Notes: generated from the sequence alone by a model not told the origin. A DNA stretch of 64,000 nt from Anastrepha obliqua (GCF_027943255.1 NC_072895.1:38848001-38912000); one strand, 5' to 3'. Positions 12,652-23,790 are shown, counted from the stretch's first letter. Numbers and translations: made by a program.

Positions 12652-13670
12652 ACTGAATTTTCTGAATATATTCTAAGAACTTTCTGATCAAGCCGACGTT
12701 TACTTAAAATTTGGTCAATCCACCACCTTTCATAAATATAACGAGAGTCTTCAATGCTTCGTTTTTGCCAATCACCTAACAGCATACTTACATAATTTTT
12801 TGTATTTACTGATAGAAGAAATATTCAGTTTTGTTGCTGTAAGCCATGAAATTCACATTTGTGAAAGTCAAACAAATAAATACAAAATGATATTTTTTAT
12901 TTGGACGTATTCAGCCAAGTTTGTTATTTCAATAATTTTAATTTTTTTACTCAAATGAAATTCAAAACAAAACTTCCTACTCTTGTTATTTCATCATCTA
13001 AAATATTATAGTGAAATACGGATAAGTCTAATACTTGTACTACAACAAAATGTATAATCACCACTTATTGAATCACGCCACATACATAATCGCTCATACA
13101 TACATACATACATCAATAAGTAAGGAAATATACAAGCACATAAATTCTTCACACTTAAACCTCCTTAAATGCTAGTATTAAAGCATTTGGCTGCTTGACC
13201 CTTTTGACTCTTGGCACTGCCCTGTGCTCTACTAAAGCAAATAAGATGATATATTTTTGATAAGCATGTTAAATAGTTTATATTGATAAGCCCTACTCAA
13301 ATATCAGTTAGCACTTACATAAATATGTATAGACAATACATATATACAGTGGGTGTCGCTGAAAATCGTACAGCCATTTTTTTTTGCAATATAAAAGAAA
13401 CTTATAAAAATCTACGAAAATTCAACAAAATAAAAAAAAAACTTGTGTCAGTTTTTTAGATTATTTTTGTGTTAAAGGTAGTAGTATGAGGAGTGGTCAA
13501 AGAGTTCCCGCAATGATAATCTAAATTATTTTTACTTTTCGACATATTCATCTGGAAGTGAAATCTATTTTTCAGATTTTCTTAAAGTTTATTTTTACCA
13601 TCAACAAAAAAATGTACAGCAAAAGTCGACTGCAATTTAATATCATCAGTGAATTTTTCTCCGCGAACTT
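12652..13670. other. Intergenic, no gene seen
   Basis: AT-rich, with a CATA microsatellite near 13096-13112. The part 13347-13632 begins CAGTGGGTGTCGC and has a weakly similar inverted word at its right edge, too weak to call an element. Confidence 0.45.
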
Positions 13671-13674
13671 TTTC

Positions 13675-13830
13675 CCCCTCTGAAAACTCCGGGCCCGGGG
13701 GAAAAAGTACCCGGGGGAAATGTACCCGAGCCCGGAGTTTTCAGAGGGGCCCGGACTCGAGATTATACATATTTATATGAATTAAACATAATTGAAAAGG
13801 GCCCGCATTTTCAATTTTCCCCCGGGGCCC
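13675..13830. repeat. GC-rich palindromic cluster
   Basis: A perfect 20-bp inverted repeat (13675-13694 against 13730-13749, arm CCCCTCTGAAAACTCCGGGC) encloses a 35-nt spacer that itself holds two CCCGGGGGAAA-type words. The block GGGGCCCGGA recurs at about 13746 and 13824. A second small inverted repeat (AATTGAAAA at 13790-13798, TTTTCAATT at 13808-13816) follows. The G+C content is far above the surrounding AT-rich DNA. I recognise no gene or known repeat. A stem this stable could extrude as a cruciform or mark a foreign or foldback fragment. Confidence 0.75.
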
Positions 13831-13860
13831 GGATATACTCTCTACGGCCCTGCTAGTAGT

Positions 13861-14050
13861 AGTCGCCTCTCGACAGGTAATGGCAAGCCTACGAGTGTTT
13901 GAAAGTAATGAAAAAGCTCCTCATAAAAGCCATCTGCCGTTCGGAGTCGGTTTAAAACTGTAGGTATCTCCATTTGTGGAACAACATCAATAAAAAATAA
14001 GAGGAGGAGCTCGGCCAAACACTCAACAAAGGTGTAAGCGCCAATTATAT
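13861..14050 (+). mobile_element. SINE fragment, head missing
   Basis: It matches the body and tail of the SINE at 48393-48703: TCGCCTCTCGACAGG, GCCATCTGCCGTTCGGAG, CCATTTGTGGAACAACATC, GAGGAGGAGCTCGGCCAA, then the 3' tail GTAAGCGCCAATTATAT. The tRNA-like head is absent (5' truncation). Confidence 0.75.
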
Positions 14051-14769
14051 AAATATTAGATATTTAAAAATCTGAAGGGACTGAGTCTTTGAATAGATTG
14101 TGATCACTAAATAGATGATTATGTGTTTTGAAGCCACTTTTTGAACTGTAGATTTTATTGAACTCATTAAGTGTCCGAGTAACAGGGGAAAAATTAACAT
14201 AATTAAATTTAAATAGGACATCATTAAAAGGATAATAGGAACTTACTATCTTAACTTACTATTAGGTATATTGAACCTTATCTGCTTAAGAAGTGTCTGG
14301 GAGTTAATTAAACCATATTTTACCATATATTATCACTAAAGACTGAATGGTCCGCCTATTCGAAAGAGGATTCAGTTCTGATATCAGTTGGTCAATAAGA
14401 TTCCTTCTGAATCACAAACACTCGTATCTATGATCTTTCCAGCAAATTATATAACTTGAAGTTCTTAGGCGGTACTGCACATATTTTTGCAAAGACCTTT
14501 GCTCAAATTTATATATAAAAGCGGTCCGTTCAATGCATCTCTTTTTGCTTTACGAAAACTCACAATCTCTCGAGTGAAACTTATGAATAATAAAAAATTG
14601 TTGAAGATTCTGATCTTTTTATACTCTTTCAGAACTGGTTTTCCAACTTTATCAAAAATCCAAAGGGGCTCCCCTCAATCGGCTCTCCGTGCTTGAATAA
14701 ACTATGCCACTTACAAATCAATGCATTTAATGGGCAAGAGTTTCCATAAACGTATTAAATCGAAATTTT
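14051..14769. other. Intergenic, no gene seen
   Basis: AT-rich stretch between two SINE fragments. Nothing recognised. Confidence 0.5.
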
Positions 14770-14910
14770 CAAAATTAAGAAAAAGTTTTTTCTAATACCG
14801 GTCGCCCCTCAGCGTTTCCTCCATTTGTGGAACAACATCAAGACGCACGCCAAAAATAGCAGAGGAGCTCAGTTAAACACCCAAAAAGGGTGTACGCGCC
14901 AATTATTTAT
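14770..14910 (+). mobile_element. SINE fragment with internal deletion
   Basis: AAAATTAAGAAAAAG and GGTCGCCCCTC from the middle of the SINE are joined directly to CCTCCATTTGTGGAACAAC. The shared 3' tail GTACGCGCCAATTAT follows. About 100 bp of body is missing at the junction near 14813. Confidence 0.72.
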
Positions 14911-16547
14911 AGATCTTAAATCTATTCCATATTGATCTGATATATTTACGCTTGCTAGTGAGAAACTTTAACCATAGGTCATGTTCTCCTCACTATGGAG
15001 AGGTTTGTCTAGCGATCTATACAAAATTAATGGATGATTTAAATAAAGTTTCCAAATAGTTCTTAATAAAAACAAACCACGCTTCTCCTCCCCATTCTTC
15101 GATTCTCGGTGCTACCATTTTGCAAGGTTATTTGTCTCCTACTGTACATTAATTTATATTATAAATGGTCTTAACAGGCAGCGCTTGATAATTCAGAAGT
15201 GATAAGCAATTGCCTGACAAACTTGCGTACTTCCTCTGCATAAAAAAAATTCCTTCATATGGAGATTATTTACAATACTATCAGTCAAGCTTCTATGCTA
15301 TTAACAGTATACATTTAAAATGTGCACCTTATTGCATTAAAATTTAATGAGCTTCAACACTGCATACCCCGAAAAAAATATTGAAGACTCAAATTTTGGA
15401 TTTATTTTCTAAGTTTTAAAAAATAAATTGTGTCTTCCATTTATACTGTTTTTGTTAGATTCTAAGCTACATTCTTATATTAAATTAATTAAACAAAAAC
15501 CAATAATTTCTGTACTATTTTCAGCCCCGCTCACTGTGCTTGCACTTATACAGCCCGAAAGTACTAATACTTGACGTAATGTATTTACGATCATCCTTGA
15601 AGTGGTTGTATGAATTGCATGCTCATAAACATGCAAACACGTGTAGTTCGATGCAAGACTTTCAATCAACAATTCGAAAGTGTCTTTCAAAGTTAACAGC
15701 GAACTGCATACTGGTTAGACTCACTCAAAATGCACAAATGCGTAAATTGTGCGTACAATAATAATAATATCAATAAGTATGAGCGCAAGTGCGTAACCGA
15801 TCAGTGACGATCAGTGACGATCAGTGCCATAAACTAGTATGCCATTGTTGATTGATTCAATCAGTGGCTTAAATTGCAATATAGACGCAATTTGCACTCA
15901 TTGATCTACTATCGATCAATTGATCTCTTGCAGCTCGCTTTAGTTTCGCTCGATTTCTACGTGAGAGGTGCATGCTGAGTTTGACAGCGGAGTTAGATGT
16001 TTTCGTTTTTCCCTCTTTCCATTTAAATTTATTTTTCCTTGAAGTAAATAGCGTACATTATTGGCAATTATAGCCGCCTATTTGCGCCTAACAAATAGTT
16101 TAAATTTTCCGTAAACTCAAACCCAACAATAGTAAAGGGCATAGAAATTGAATTTTAAATTGTAAATTGTTTCTGACTCGAAATGATCTAAACCATTTAC
16201 TCAATGAAAAAACTACTACATTTACAGTTCTTTGTTCCAATTTGTACAGAAAAAATATGCAAACTGCTTGACCTTTACATTCATCTTTGTAATAAAATTG
16301 TTGCTATCAATGCGAACGTTACGAAAAGGCTTTTCTTAGAATATACGAATGTGCAAAGCTAATAATACAGAACTGTTAGTCTTAGTAACGAAGCTCAAGC
16401 TTAATTAAACTAAAGTTTTTTTAAGTTGAATGGAAAATATCCTTTTTCTTTCAGCATTGGAGAGCGCATATTTGACCTGCTAATATAGTTTTTACGAATA
16501 GATCAATTTGTAAGTGTGCTTGTATTTGTTCAACAATATATATATAT
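14911..16547. other. Intergenic, no gene seen
   Basis: AT-rich, with one feature: a 10-bp unit CGATCAGTGA repeated three times in tandem from about 15798 to 15827. No coding pattern recognised. Confidence 0.5.
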
Positions 16548-16660
16548 TTGTTCTTGTTGTATCAGCATGAACATTCCCCATATATGTACGGAGGATGCTG
16601 CTGGAGTGACAGTTCTGGGCCGCATATAAATCAGAGTCAATCCGGTGACGTGGGAACAAA
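16548..16660 (+). repeat. Dispersed dipteran repeat with AACATTCCCC hairpin
   Basis: It carries TTGTTGTATCAGCATGAACA, then CATTCCCCATATATGTACGG, then GATGCTGCTGGAGTGACAG and CATATAAATC. CATTCCCC...GGGGAATG is an imperfect hairpin. A related copy is at 47158-47215. I recall this unit as common in tephritid sequence; its class is not known to me. Confidence 0.5.
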
Positions 16661-16902
16661 CAAAAACCAACAATAAACACAAATATATGTATATAACACC
16701 ACTATTCTCCAAAGCAAGCACAGATGAAATGAATGCATGTATTTTCGGGACCAATTAACAGTGATAATTGAATTACTTTGGTCATTCTTTCGTATTTTTG
16801 TATTATACTAATTGGTGCCCGCGGCTTCGTTTGCGTATGGAATAAAATAGTTAATGTACTTGACACTTATAAAACACTGTAAACACTTGGGAAAATAGCT
16901 TG

Positions 16903-17705
16903 TTTTCTCGGTAGATGGCTGTAGTGATCGATATCTCGTAAAGTATCGATCAAACAATTTAAGGTTTATGCGCGTTGTCAAGGTGACACTCCACACTAAA
17001 AAAAATGTTTCCTATTTTTTGTTTGTCTGTTGTGAATTACAGTGTTTTAACAATAGAAGTCAACAAAGAAAAAAATTCGGCACATATTACAGATTTTCTT
17101 AGATAAAGGGGAAAATGTAAGCCAGGCCAGTAAATCTGTGAATGGTGTATATAGTGCCAATACTTTCGCCGATACCATTCAGACATTTTTGATGTTAATA
17201 TATGAAAATGTCGATAAAATCACAGAAATATTTAGTTGAAGATGACCGGCACGCTCGTAGTCGTAGCATCGCCCAGGAGCTAAAGATCGACCATAAAACA
17301 GTTTAAAACCATTTGCGAAAAAGCTGGATGCAAAAAGATGGATCGAATCTCCATCTGCGAAGCCTTGACCAAATGGAATGAAATCGACACATTTCTTAAA
17401 CAGATGGTGACTAGGGATGCGAAATGGGTCACATACGACAATATTGTGCGAAAACGATCGTGGTCAAAGCGTGATGAAGCAGCTCAAACGGATCGGACTT
17501 GAAAGGAATAATTTATTATGAGTTGTTTGCGTATAGCCAAACACAACATTCACATCTCTACTGTCAACAACTGGATTGTTTGAAGTTATCGAATGCAAAA
17601 CGGTGCACATTTTACCCAAATTGGACAATCCGAAACATCTTAAATAAAGTTTTGAATTCTATGAAAAAAATAGTAGATTGGCGCGCACACCTTTTTTGGT
17701 TGTGA
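16903..17705 (+). pseudogene. mariner (cecropia-type) transposase, internally deleted
   Basis: The left non-coding part starts at TTTTCTCGGTAGATGGCT and is shared with the copy at 38762, so it is part of the element. The coding remnant begins near 17050 (EVNKEK-type helix-turn-helix, then ASKSVNGVYSANTF). SRSIAQELKIDHKTV follows at about 17255-17300 and the first catalytic block at about 17405-17430. That block reads VTRDAKWVTYDN where the family has GDE: the Asp is kept, the Glu is not. YYELFAYSQT and LYCQQLDCLKL continue to about 17600. The sequence then jumps to the extreme C-terminus (GAHFTQIGQSE-like, about 17605-17630), deleting the second and third catalytic Asp. Several frame changes add to the damage. 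Related fragments lie at 36186-36416 and 38762-39235. Confidence 0.75.
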
Positions 17706-17749
17706 TTTGATGTTATCCCACAAATTTTAACGTATGCACATTATTTATA

Positions 17750-19059
17750 CAGGGTGGCGCACGAATCGTGCTACAAAAACAAAACGTAATAACTTTTTTT
17801 CTGTGTGAGTAATCGGCTTTTTTTTTTTTATTTTGCAGATTAGTATTTAGATTTACAAAAAATGGAGGCTTGGGATACCGAAAAGAGGATTTGGATAGTG
17901 CAGCGGTACCATGCTTTGCACTCCATCATTTCCGTCCAAAGGGAATTTAGGCGGGAGTTTGGCGGCACTCCCCCGAACAGATGGACCATTATGAGGCTGG
18001 TGAACATGTTTGCTGAATCTGGAAGCATCGCACGCAGACCGTACCATCGAGATCCCCATGTTCGGGTCGAAGCCACAATCGCGGCTGCAGCATCGTCAAT
18101 TCAGGCAAATCCAAGAGTTTCGACTCGTAACTTGTCGGCGCAAATTGGAGTTAGCAGACGGTCATTGCAGCGGATAGTTCATGATGACTTAAACTTGTTT
18201 CCGTACAAAGTTCAAATCACAAGCAAATTAAACCCTCTGGATTTGCCTATTCGCCTGGAATTTTGCCAAAAAATTATTGAAATGGCCGAAGAAGACAACA
18301 ACTTCATAAATTGCTTGTTTATGTCTGATAAGGCCCATTTTGATCTAAACGGCAATGTAAACAAGCAAAATTGCCGTATATGGAGTCAATCAAATCCGCA
18401 AATACTCCATGAGATGGAACTGCACCCAGAACGAGTCACAGTGTGGTACGCAGTTTCATCAAGGTGCATTTTCGGGCCATACTTCTTCGAAGAAAACGGT
18501 GTAACAGCGACTGTAAATGGGGGCCGTTATTTAAACATGTTGAAGGAGTTTTTTTATCCAGAACTGCGGCGAATACGTATCCCTTTTAACAGCATTTGGT
18601 TCCAGCAAGATGGAGCAACTGCACATATAGCCAGACCGGTTATGGAGGAGCTCCAACGAAAATTTAGAAATAAATTGATACCCAAAAATTCCACTTTCCG
18701 CTGGCCCCCAAGGTCACCTGACCTCACTGCACCAGATTTTTTTTTATGGGGTTATCTCAAACAAGAGGTGTATAAAACAAAACCAAGTAATTTGACTGAA
18801 TTGAAGCAGTCCATCACAACAATAATTAAGGCGATCCCGACTTCAACCCTTCAGTGCGCAATGAACAATTTTCTCATCAGGTGTCGCATATGCGTGAATG
18901 AGCATGGAAGTCATTTACGTTCTATTATTTTCAAAACTAATTAGTTACATAAAATAAAATTGAATTATCTATACAATAAAAAAACAAAAAGTTAAATACA
19001 TTGATTAGAAAAAAAGTTATTACGTTTTGTTTTTGTAGCACGATTCGTGCGCCACCCTG
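17750..19059 (+). mobile_element. Complete rosa-like (DD41D) transposon with perfect 53-bp ends
   Basis: A 1310-bp element. The terminal inverted repeats are identical over 53 bp (17750-17802 and 19007-19059), starting CAGGGTGGCGCACGAATCGT. A TA duplication flanks it (17748-17749, 19060-19061). One uninterrupted transposase gene occupies the middle, with an AATAAA at 18955-18960. Perfect ends plus an open gene mean this copy inserted recently and may be functional. It belongs to the same DD41D group as the element at 2250-3553 but has unrelated terminal sequences, so it is a separate lineage. Confidence 0.93.
17862..18944 (+). CDS. DD41D transposase, intact
   Basis: A 360-residue cut-and-paste transposase, the normal length for a mariner relative. 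Start at 17862 (MEAWDTEKR), which lies 60 bp inside the left terminal repeat; stop at 18942-18944. Residues 1-110 form the paired helix-turn-helix DNA-binding part (EKRIWIVQRY, STRNLSAQIGVSRRSLQRIV). The catalytic RNase H-like core follows. The first Asp is residue 156 in MSDKAHF, the second residue 250 in WFQQDG, the third residue 292 in TAPDFFLWG, with 41 residues between the last two. VNKQNCRIW at about 166-174 is shared with the element at 2250. The residue after the first Asp is Lys where the other copy has Glu (SDEAHF); this is unusual and might lower activity, but the three metal-binding Asp are all present. No intron is needed. Confidence 0.92.
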   Translation: MEAWDTEKRIWIVQRYHALHSIISVQREFRREFGGTPPNRWTIMRLVNMFAESGSIARRPYHRDPHVRVEATIAAAASSIQANPRVSTRNLSAQIGVSRRSLQRIVHDDLNLFPYKVQITSKLNPLDLPIRLEFCQKIIEMAEEDNNFINCLFMSDKAHFDLNGNVNKQNCRIWSQSNPQILHEMELHPERVTVWYAVSSRCIFGPYFFEENGVTATVNGGRYLNMLKEFFYPELRRIRIPFNSIWFQQDGATAHIARPVMEELQRKFRNKLIPKNSTFRWPPRSPDLTAPDFFLWGYLKQEVYKTKPSNLTELKQSITTIIKAIPTSTLQCAMNNFLIRCRICVNEHGSHLRSIIFKTN

Positions 19060-19061
19060 TA

Positions 19062-20132
19062 TTATAAGGCAGTTCCAAGAACCGGCACCCACTTTTTAAA
19101 TACAACATTCTCAATCATAAGTTGGGCCATAACTACATCGGAATGCATCATTTTTTTACACAGTTATTTATTATTTGAGCCTTAGGAGTTAGAAGGCATA
19201 CGTCACAAATTTGAATTAAAACTATGTCATTCTTTTAAACATATTTGCTTAATATAAATATCATAAACTCTAATGAAATTTTGTTACTAATTTAAATTTT
19301 GTTTAATTAAAAACGAAAATATTTCAGAAATGTTATTGGATTAAATATATTACATAAATATGTTTTTGTAATTTCTATCTAATTTCTAAAACAAAAAAAT
19401 AGGTGGCAACTCCAGCAAAAAATATGTTTTTATTAAAGCCTATTTAAGCATCTTTTTTTCGTTACATATATATTTATTTTCGACTAAACTGTGTTATTTT
19501 TGCACAGATCCAGGTGGCAACGCTATAACAAAAATTGTTGAATATATTTTTCTAAAAATGTTTGCCTTGCTACTTATGTTGTAACACTCATGCCTAGGTT
19601 TATTAAATTTTTTTCAATACAAGCAGGTGGCAACACTCTCTTAAAATAAATGTTACCTTTTCCAAAGGTGTAGAAAATATTAAACTTGTGTAAATAGGTT
19701 TTAATGATGCTCTTTCCAAGAAATTTTCTACGTTTTTATATATTTTTTGTTTTCTGTTTTTATATTTATGTAGAGATGTAGAGATTACACTGCCGTACGA
19801 GCTCTATGATTAACTCTCCGGCCAAACTTTATAACCGAAACTACTATCAGTTGAGCTGTCATAATACTTCACACTGGTGCCCGCCTATCTATGTATTCTC
19901 TCCCTTAACCGATCGAGCCATCTGCTCGTCTTCGCCATGTACAAGTTTCACGTGTAAATCCACGTCCAACAAGCTCTACAGTTTTATGTCACCTCCGAAC
20001 GGTTTAAACATACAAGTAGATACTCGTATACTGTTAGTGTGCTTCAGTAAAACACTTATACAACAAGTCTCATAATCATACTACATAAATATGTACGTGG
20101 GTATATGGGAAAAGTCTACATTTAAAATTTGT
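19062..20132. repeat. Degenerate ~112-bp periodic repeat within an intergenic stretch
   Basis: The word AGGTGGCAAC recurs at 19401, 19512 and 19625, spaced 111 and 113 bp, each time followed by a short GC-containing word and then T-rich sequence. This looks like three diverged copies of a unit of about 112 bp. The rest of the interval has no recognised gene. A short piece at about 19962-20003 resembles the SINE body on the minus strand (CCTCCGAACGG). Confidence 0.5.
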
Positions 20133-20620
20133 TATACCCGCACACTTGTGCTCAAGGGTATCATAGTTTTCTTCACCATAACGACTGTATACAACAGCAT
20201 GAAGGTTATTCTCTGATCCCGATAGATACAGAAATGTAACACCAAAATATCTTCCATGTCTGTCCAACCGCCTATCCGCTTGTGCGCACGATAACTCGAG
20301 CAAAAATAAATATCAGTATTTCAGCAAAACGTTGTAGTTTGAAAATGGACGAAAACGGACAATGACTACGCGCACCGCCCATATAATGGTAATTTTCCAA
20401 AAAACAAAAACCGATATCTCTGACTTCTTTAATATCTCTCTTATAAACCAAACAACATTACTCAAACAAGAAAATAAATACGACACAAGTAAAATGAACG
20501 GTTCTACGCTCACTTTACACGAGCATCTCGATAACGACTTATCGGACATAATTATTTTTGAGATCGGATACAGAACTTTTTTAAATGATGAAGACTAAAT
20601 TCCCCGCCATCCCTTTAATG
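20133..20620 (+). repeat. Diverged dispersed repeat starting TATACCCGCACAC
   Basis: It opens TATACCCGCACACTTGTG with CTCAAGGGTATCATAG, has a TGTCTGTCCAACCGCC tract, then TGGACGAAAACGGACAATGA and CTACGCGCACCGCCCATATA. This order matches a repeat I know to be very common in higher flies. Open frames on either strand here are not conserved coding sequence. The class (LTR-associated or other) is not settled by this copy. Confidence 0.5.
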
Positions 20621-21544
20621 TTACCAACTATACGATATCTCTCATTATCTATGAATTTGTTTGATTCCGAAAATTAGCAGTCTGCCCAAAATTAAATTTT
20701 ACTAAAATCTACGCGGGCATATAAACTTCAGTCTGGACTGAAATCAGCTTTCCTTACTTGTTAATGCTGTTCCTGTTATCACTGGTTTAGCCGCATTTTT
20801 TATATTCTTTTTTTGTTTTTAGCTGTTTCTACTACCTATGGAATTAATACCAACAAAATAAATTCTCTGCACGTAACCACGCGCAATTTGACGCATGTCA
20901 AGCAAACATACAAAGCAACAGTCAACAAACAAATATGCCATAAACATATCAACTAACACACCAAAATGCATACAGTGGCAATCAGAGAAGCATCAACAAC
21001 AAGTTGAATGGCACCCGTCGCTTGACGGTTGAACTTGCCACCGTCGGCATGGAGCCCTAAAGCGTGCGACTATGTAAATATCACGATGATTATGCATAGA
21101 TTCGTATGCAGGTATGCACGAGTATGAGTTGGCGATTTTTTTATAACACGAACGAATTTACATAAATGAATAGTGAACATTTTAATGTGGACTTCATTGT
21201 AGTTAACTGATTTTTTCCTCTAATGTGTTGAATATTAAATTGTTACAACTCATATTTTATTATTCAGTTGATAGATCAAAAGCATTGTTTATTAAATTGA
21301 TGAATGTGGGAGTACCAATAATTGGATTTAAAGTTTTATAACGGTTGTTTTGCATTTTTCCTAATTTTAAAAATAATTTAATATGTACATAAATAATTTA
21401 CATAATAAATAAAGGCGCCTAAGAATAATAAACTGAATGTATTTCGAACAATTCGTTATAGGTGGTTCACGGAGCCTATTTGTAAGATAGCTGACAGGTC
21501 TGGATGGAAATAGATCTTGGTCATTCATCTATCACGACCGATCT
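20621..21544. other. Intergenic, no gene seen
   Basis: AT-rich, with AATTT/ATAAATAAA stretches. Nothing recognised. Confidence 0.5.
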
Positions 21545-21835
21545 CCCATTAGTGTAGCAAATGATATCACACTGGGCACTGCCTAATGGGTGCTCGTCAG
21601 ATACGTTCGAGGTTTCTTTCTTGTGACTTCTGTCGCAATTGCAGGAACGAGGAGGAGGTGGAGAGTTTGTAGACTTTCTCTGTCACTGTCTACCTCTTAC
21701 TAAAACGCAGCATCGCTGTCTAAACTCTTACTTCTATGGCTGTCTGGCAGACTTAGAATCCGCAGCCATACACAATATTTCAAATTTTATTAGACAGACG
21801 AATTTACTCCAATATATTGGGATCAATTGAGGAAA
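21545..21835 (+). pseudogene. LINE C-terminal zinc-knuckle tail
   Basis: The last part of an ORF2 protein in broken frames. HWALPNGCS near 21570 corresponds to the TGHW.LG block that ends the RNase H region. A Cys-rich knuckle (CDFCRNCRNEEEVE, about 21620-21665) continues as CHCLPLTKTQ. The C-terminal block LNSYFYGCLADLESA and ISNFIRQTNLLQY closes it. The minus-strand copy at 34905-35500 carries the same order, so the two belong to one family. Confidence 0.65.
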
Positions 21836-22059
21836 CTTGAGTCCATCACAATGAGTATTCACGCTTTAGTTGACCTCCTGTACACTTTCAATAGATTTGG
21901 CAGCCAGCGTAACATAACCTATCCTTCCTCGATAGCGAAATATTGCAAATAATTTTTTATGTGGACTCTTTAGAATTAACGCTGTTTACTTTCTGAAGGT
22001 TTCAGTTTTAAAATCAAGCATTGATGTACTACTGTACTCAAATCAAAAGTAGTATCTAC

Positions 22060-22690
22060 AGTTTTTACAGTCTTTATTTGCACATCTGTACATCTATTGG
22101 GTACCTGGTCATAAAGGCATTATGGGAAACGAAATAGTAGATGAGATAGCAAAAAGTGTTGTTAGACTACTATTTGAACAAGAGAACGACGTACAAAATC
22201 CACTGAATACAGTGTACAACGAAATGGACGACTGCAAGAAAAAGCGAGTGGAAGCTAGGTGGACTAATCTGACCACATGTAAAACAGCAAAAGTCATTTG
22301 TGGAACAAAGTACAAAAAACTGGTTCAATTCGTGCTTATGCTTTCACGAAAGGACTGTAGAGCTATTATAGGCATGCTGACATTATAGGTTGGCTGCACA
22401 TGCTCACACAATAGAGATTGCTAGCTCGGACAAATGCAGGAAATTCAGAGAGGATGTTGAGAAAACTTTAGAACACCTTCTGTGAGTTTGTCCGGCATTA
22501 TCAAAAACGCATTTAAAATGTCTGGGACCAACACTGTTTGAGAGTTTGGAGGACGTCTCAAAAGCGGATCTCCCAGCTCTGCTTAGATTCGTCAAAAGCG
22601 TGGATGTCTCCTTTCAGTATGCATAGAGGTCAGCCTCCATCTGGTATCGCTAGGGAGCAAATGGTTTATGAATGGCTTAATTCCGACCAG
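22060..22690 (+). pseudogene. LINE ribonuclease H domain and C-terminal tail
   Basis: The RNase H domain of a non-LTR retrotransposon is visible as YWVPGHKGIMGNEIVDEIAK at about 22097-22155, which holds the conserved His and Asp. The frame stays open to about 22388 (LSRKDCRAIIGMLT). In another frame, SDKCRKFREDVEKTLEHLLC and CPALSKTHLKCLGP form the Cys/His knuckle at about 22420-22535. DLPALLRFVKSVDV ends the protein near 22615. The trailing AGGCTAACCTAAACTAAC near 22688-22705 is typical of the 3' ends of such elements in flies. A stop near 22388 and frame changes make it dead. It carries RNase H, so it is not the Jockey type seen at 285 and 7064. Confidence 0.75.
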
Positions 22691-22729
22691 GCTAACCTAA
22701 ACTAACAGTCTCTATTTATCCTTCCAACT

Positions 22730-22835
22730 TCGTGCTTCGCGTCACTACCATTCGGTAGTGCCTGGATTCTAAACCCATTATGGATCTGAAATAACAACTG
22801 ATAGAAAAATTGTTCTTCTAATAGCGGCCGCCCAA
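22730..22835 (+). mobile_element. Possible SINE head fragment
   Basis: CACTACCATTCGGTAG and, further right, TTCTTCTAATAGCGGCCGCC match words of the SINE head and mid-body in the right order. The part between is unrecognisable. Weak call. Confidence 0.35.
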
Positions 22836-23164
22836 ACTTGAAATATGAAAATAGTCAAACCCAAATTCATTTTTAAAAATTGTTTCAATTAATCCATATA
22901 ATCAGCCAATAGTATCAACGAGGTATTTCAAAAAAATCGAAGATTTTCGATCCTTGATTTTCTTGACGTGTTGCTCATCAGTTGATGTTTTTGATCGATC
23001 GGAAACTTTATTTCCTAACAATTTTTTTGTGTTCTTGCATTATTTGTATGACTTGTAATATATATTTTTTTTGTTTTAATAAAACCTGGTTATTAAGACA
23101 TACCTAATGATTTCTCGATACCTGTACTTGCAAGTACTCTTTTTGCTCGATGCTTTTTGCAAGT

Positions 23165-23254
23165 TTGGCACATGGGATCGATACTTTTGTCTCTATAAAC
23201 CTATAAAGATTGGCACTTGGAATCGATACTTTTGTTCCTATAAATCTATAAATA
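23165..23254 (+). repeat. Two-copy 45-bp tandem repeat
   Basis: Two adjacent copies of a 45-bp unit start at 23165 and 23210 (TTGGCAC, then ATCGATACTTTTGT, then CTATAAAYCTATAAA). They differ at only a few positions. They lie in a stretch (about 23090-23790) whose two edges share words such as CGATAC and TACTTGC in opposite orientation, perhaps a decayed non-autonomous element. Confidence 0.6.
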
Positions 23255-23790
23255 CATGACAACGCTTTAATTGCCATACATCAAAACTTCACTCCATCAT
23301 GTCAAAGTAGGTCATGTGAATTTGAATTTTTTGTATTTAGTTTTGCAATTTTTTTGTCTATAGTCAAAAGTATTTACAGAAAAGTATTCGCAATGTTTAC
23401 TAGAAAGCCTTTGTTAGTTGTTAATAAACAACTGCATAGAAAAATATTGTTTTTGTTGAAATATTTCTACTATGCAAAAATAATTAGTGCAAATTCAAAG
23501 GCAACAACGGTATATTTTACATTAAAGCAAGCGCTTGAATTTATGAAAACTTTCAGCTTTGTAAATATAATATTATTTTTTATGCATATCCCTGTATACA
23601 ATTCAAATGAGCAAATTAATTTCCGATCAGTAATAAAAACAAAATAAAAATTTGCCTGAATTTTTAAATTGAAAATTTTTACTCGATACTTCAGTGCACA
23701 CTATACTTTTTACAAATATTTATTCGGTACGCGATATTTTTTTCCGATACCAATAGCAAGTAAAAGTATCGTTACCCAGGTCTATCGCAT

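Noticed and set aside
13347..13632. Tc1-like MITE starting CAGTGGGTGTCGC
   Set aside because: The opposite end shares only CAGT and a loose GCTG...TACA pattern, and no TA duplication fits.
20313..20598. Paired 78-codon open stretches on opposite strands
   Set aside because: They lie in a dispersed repeat whose other known copies are non-coding.
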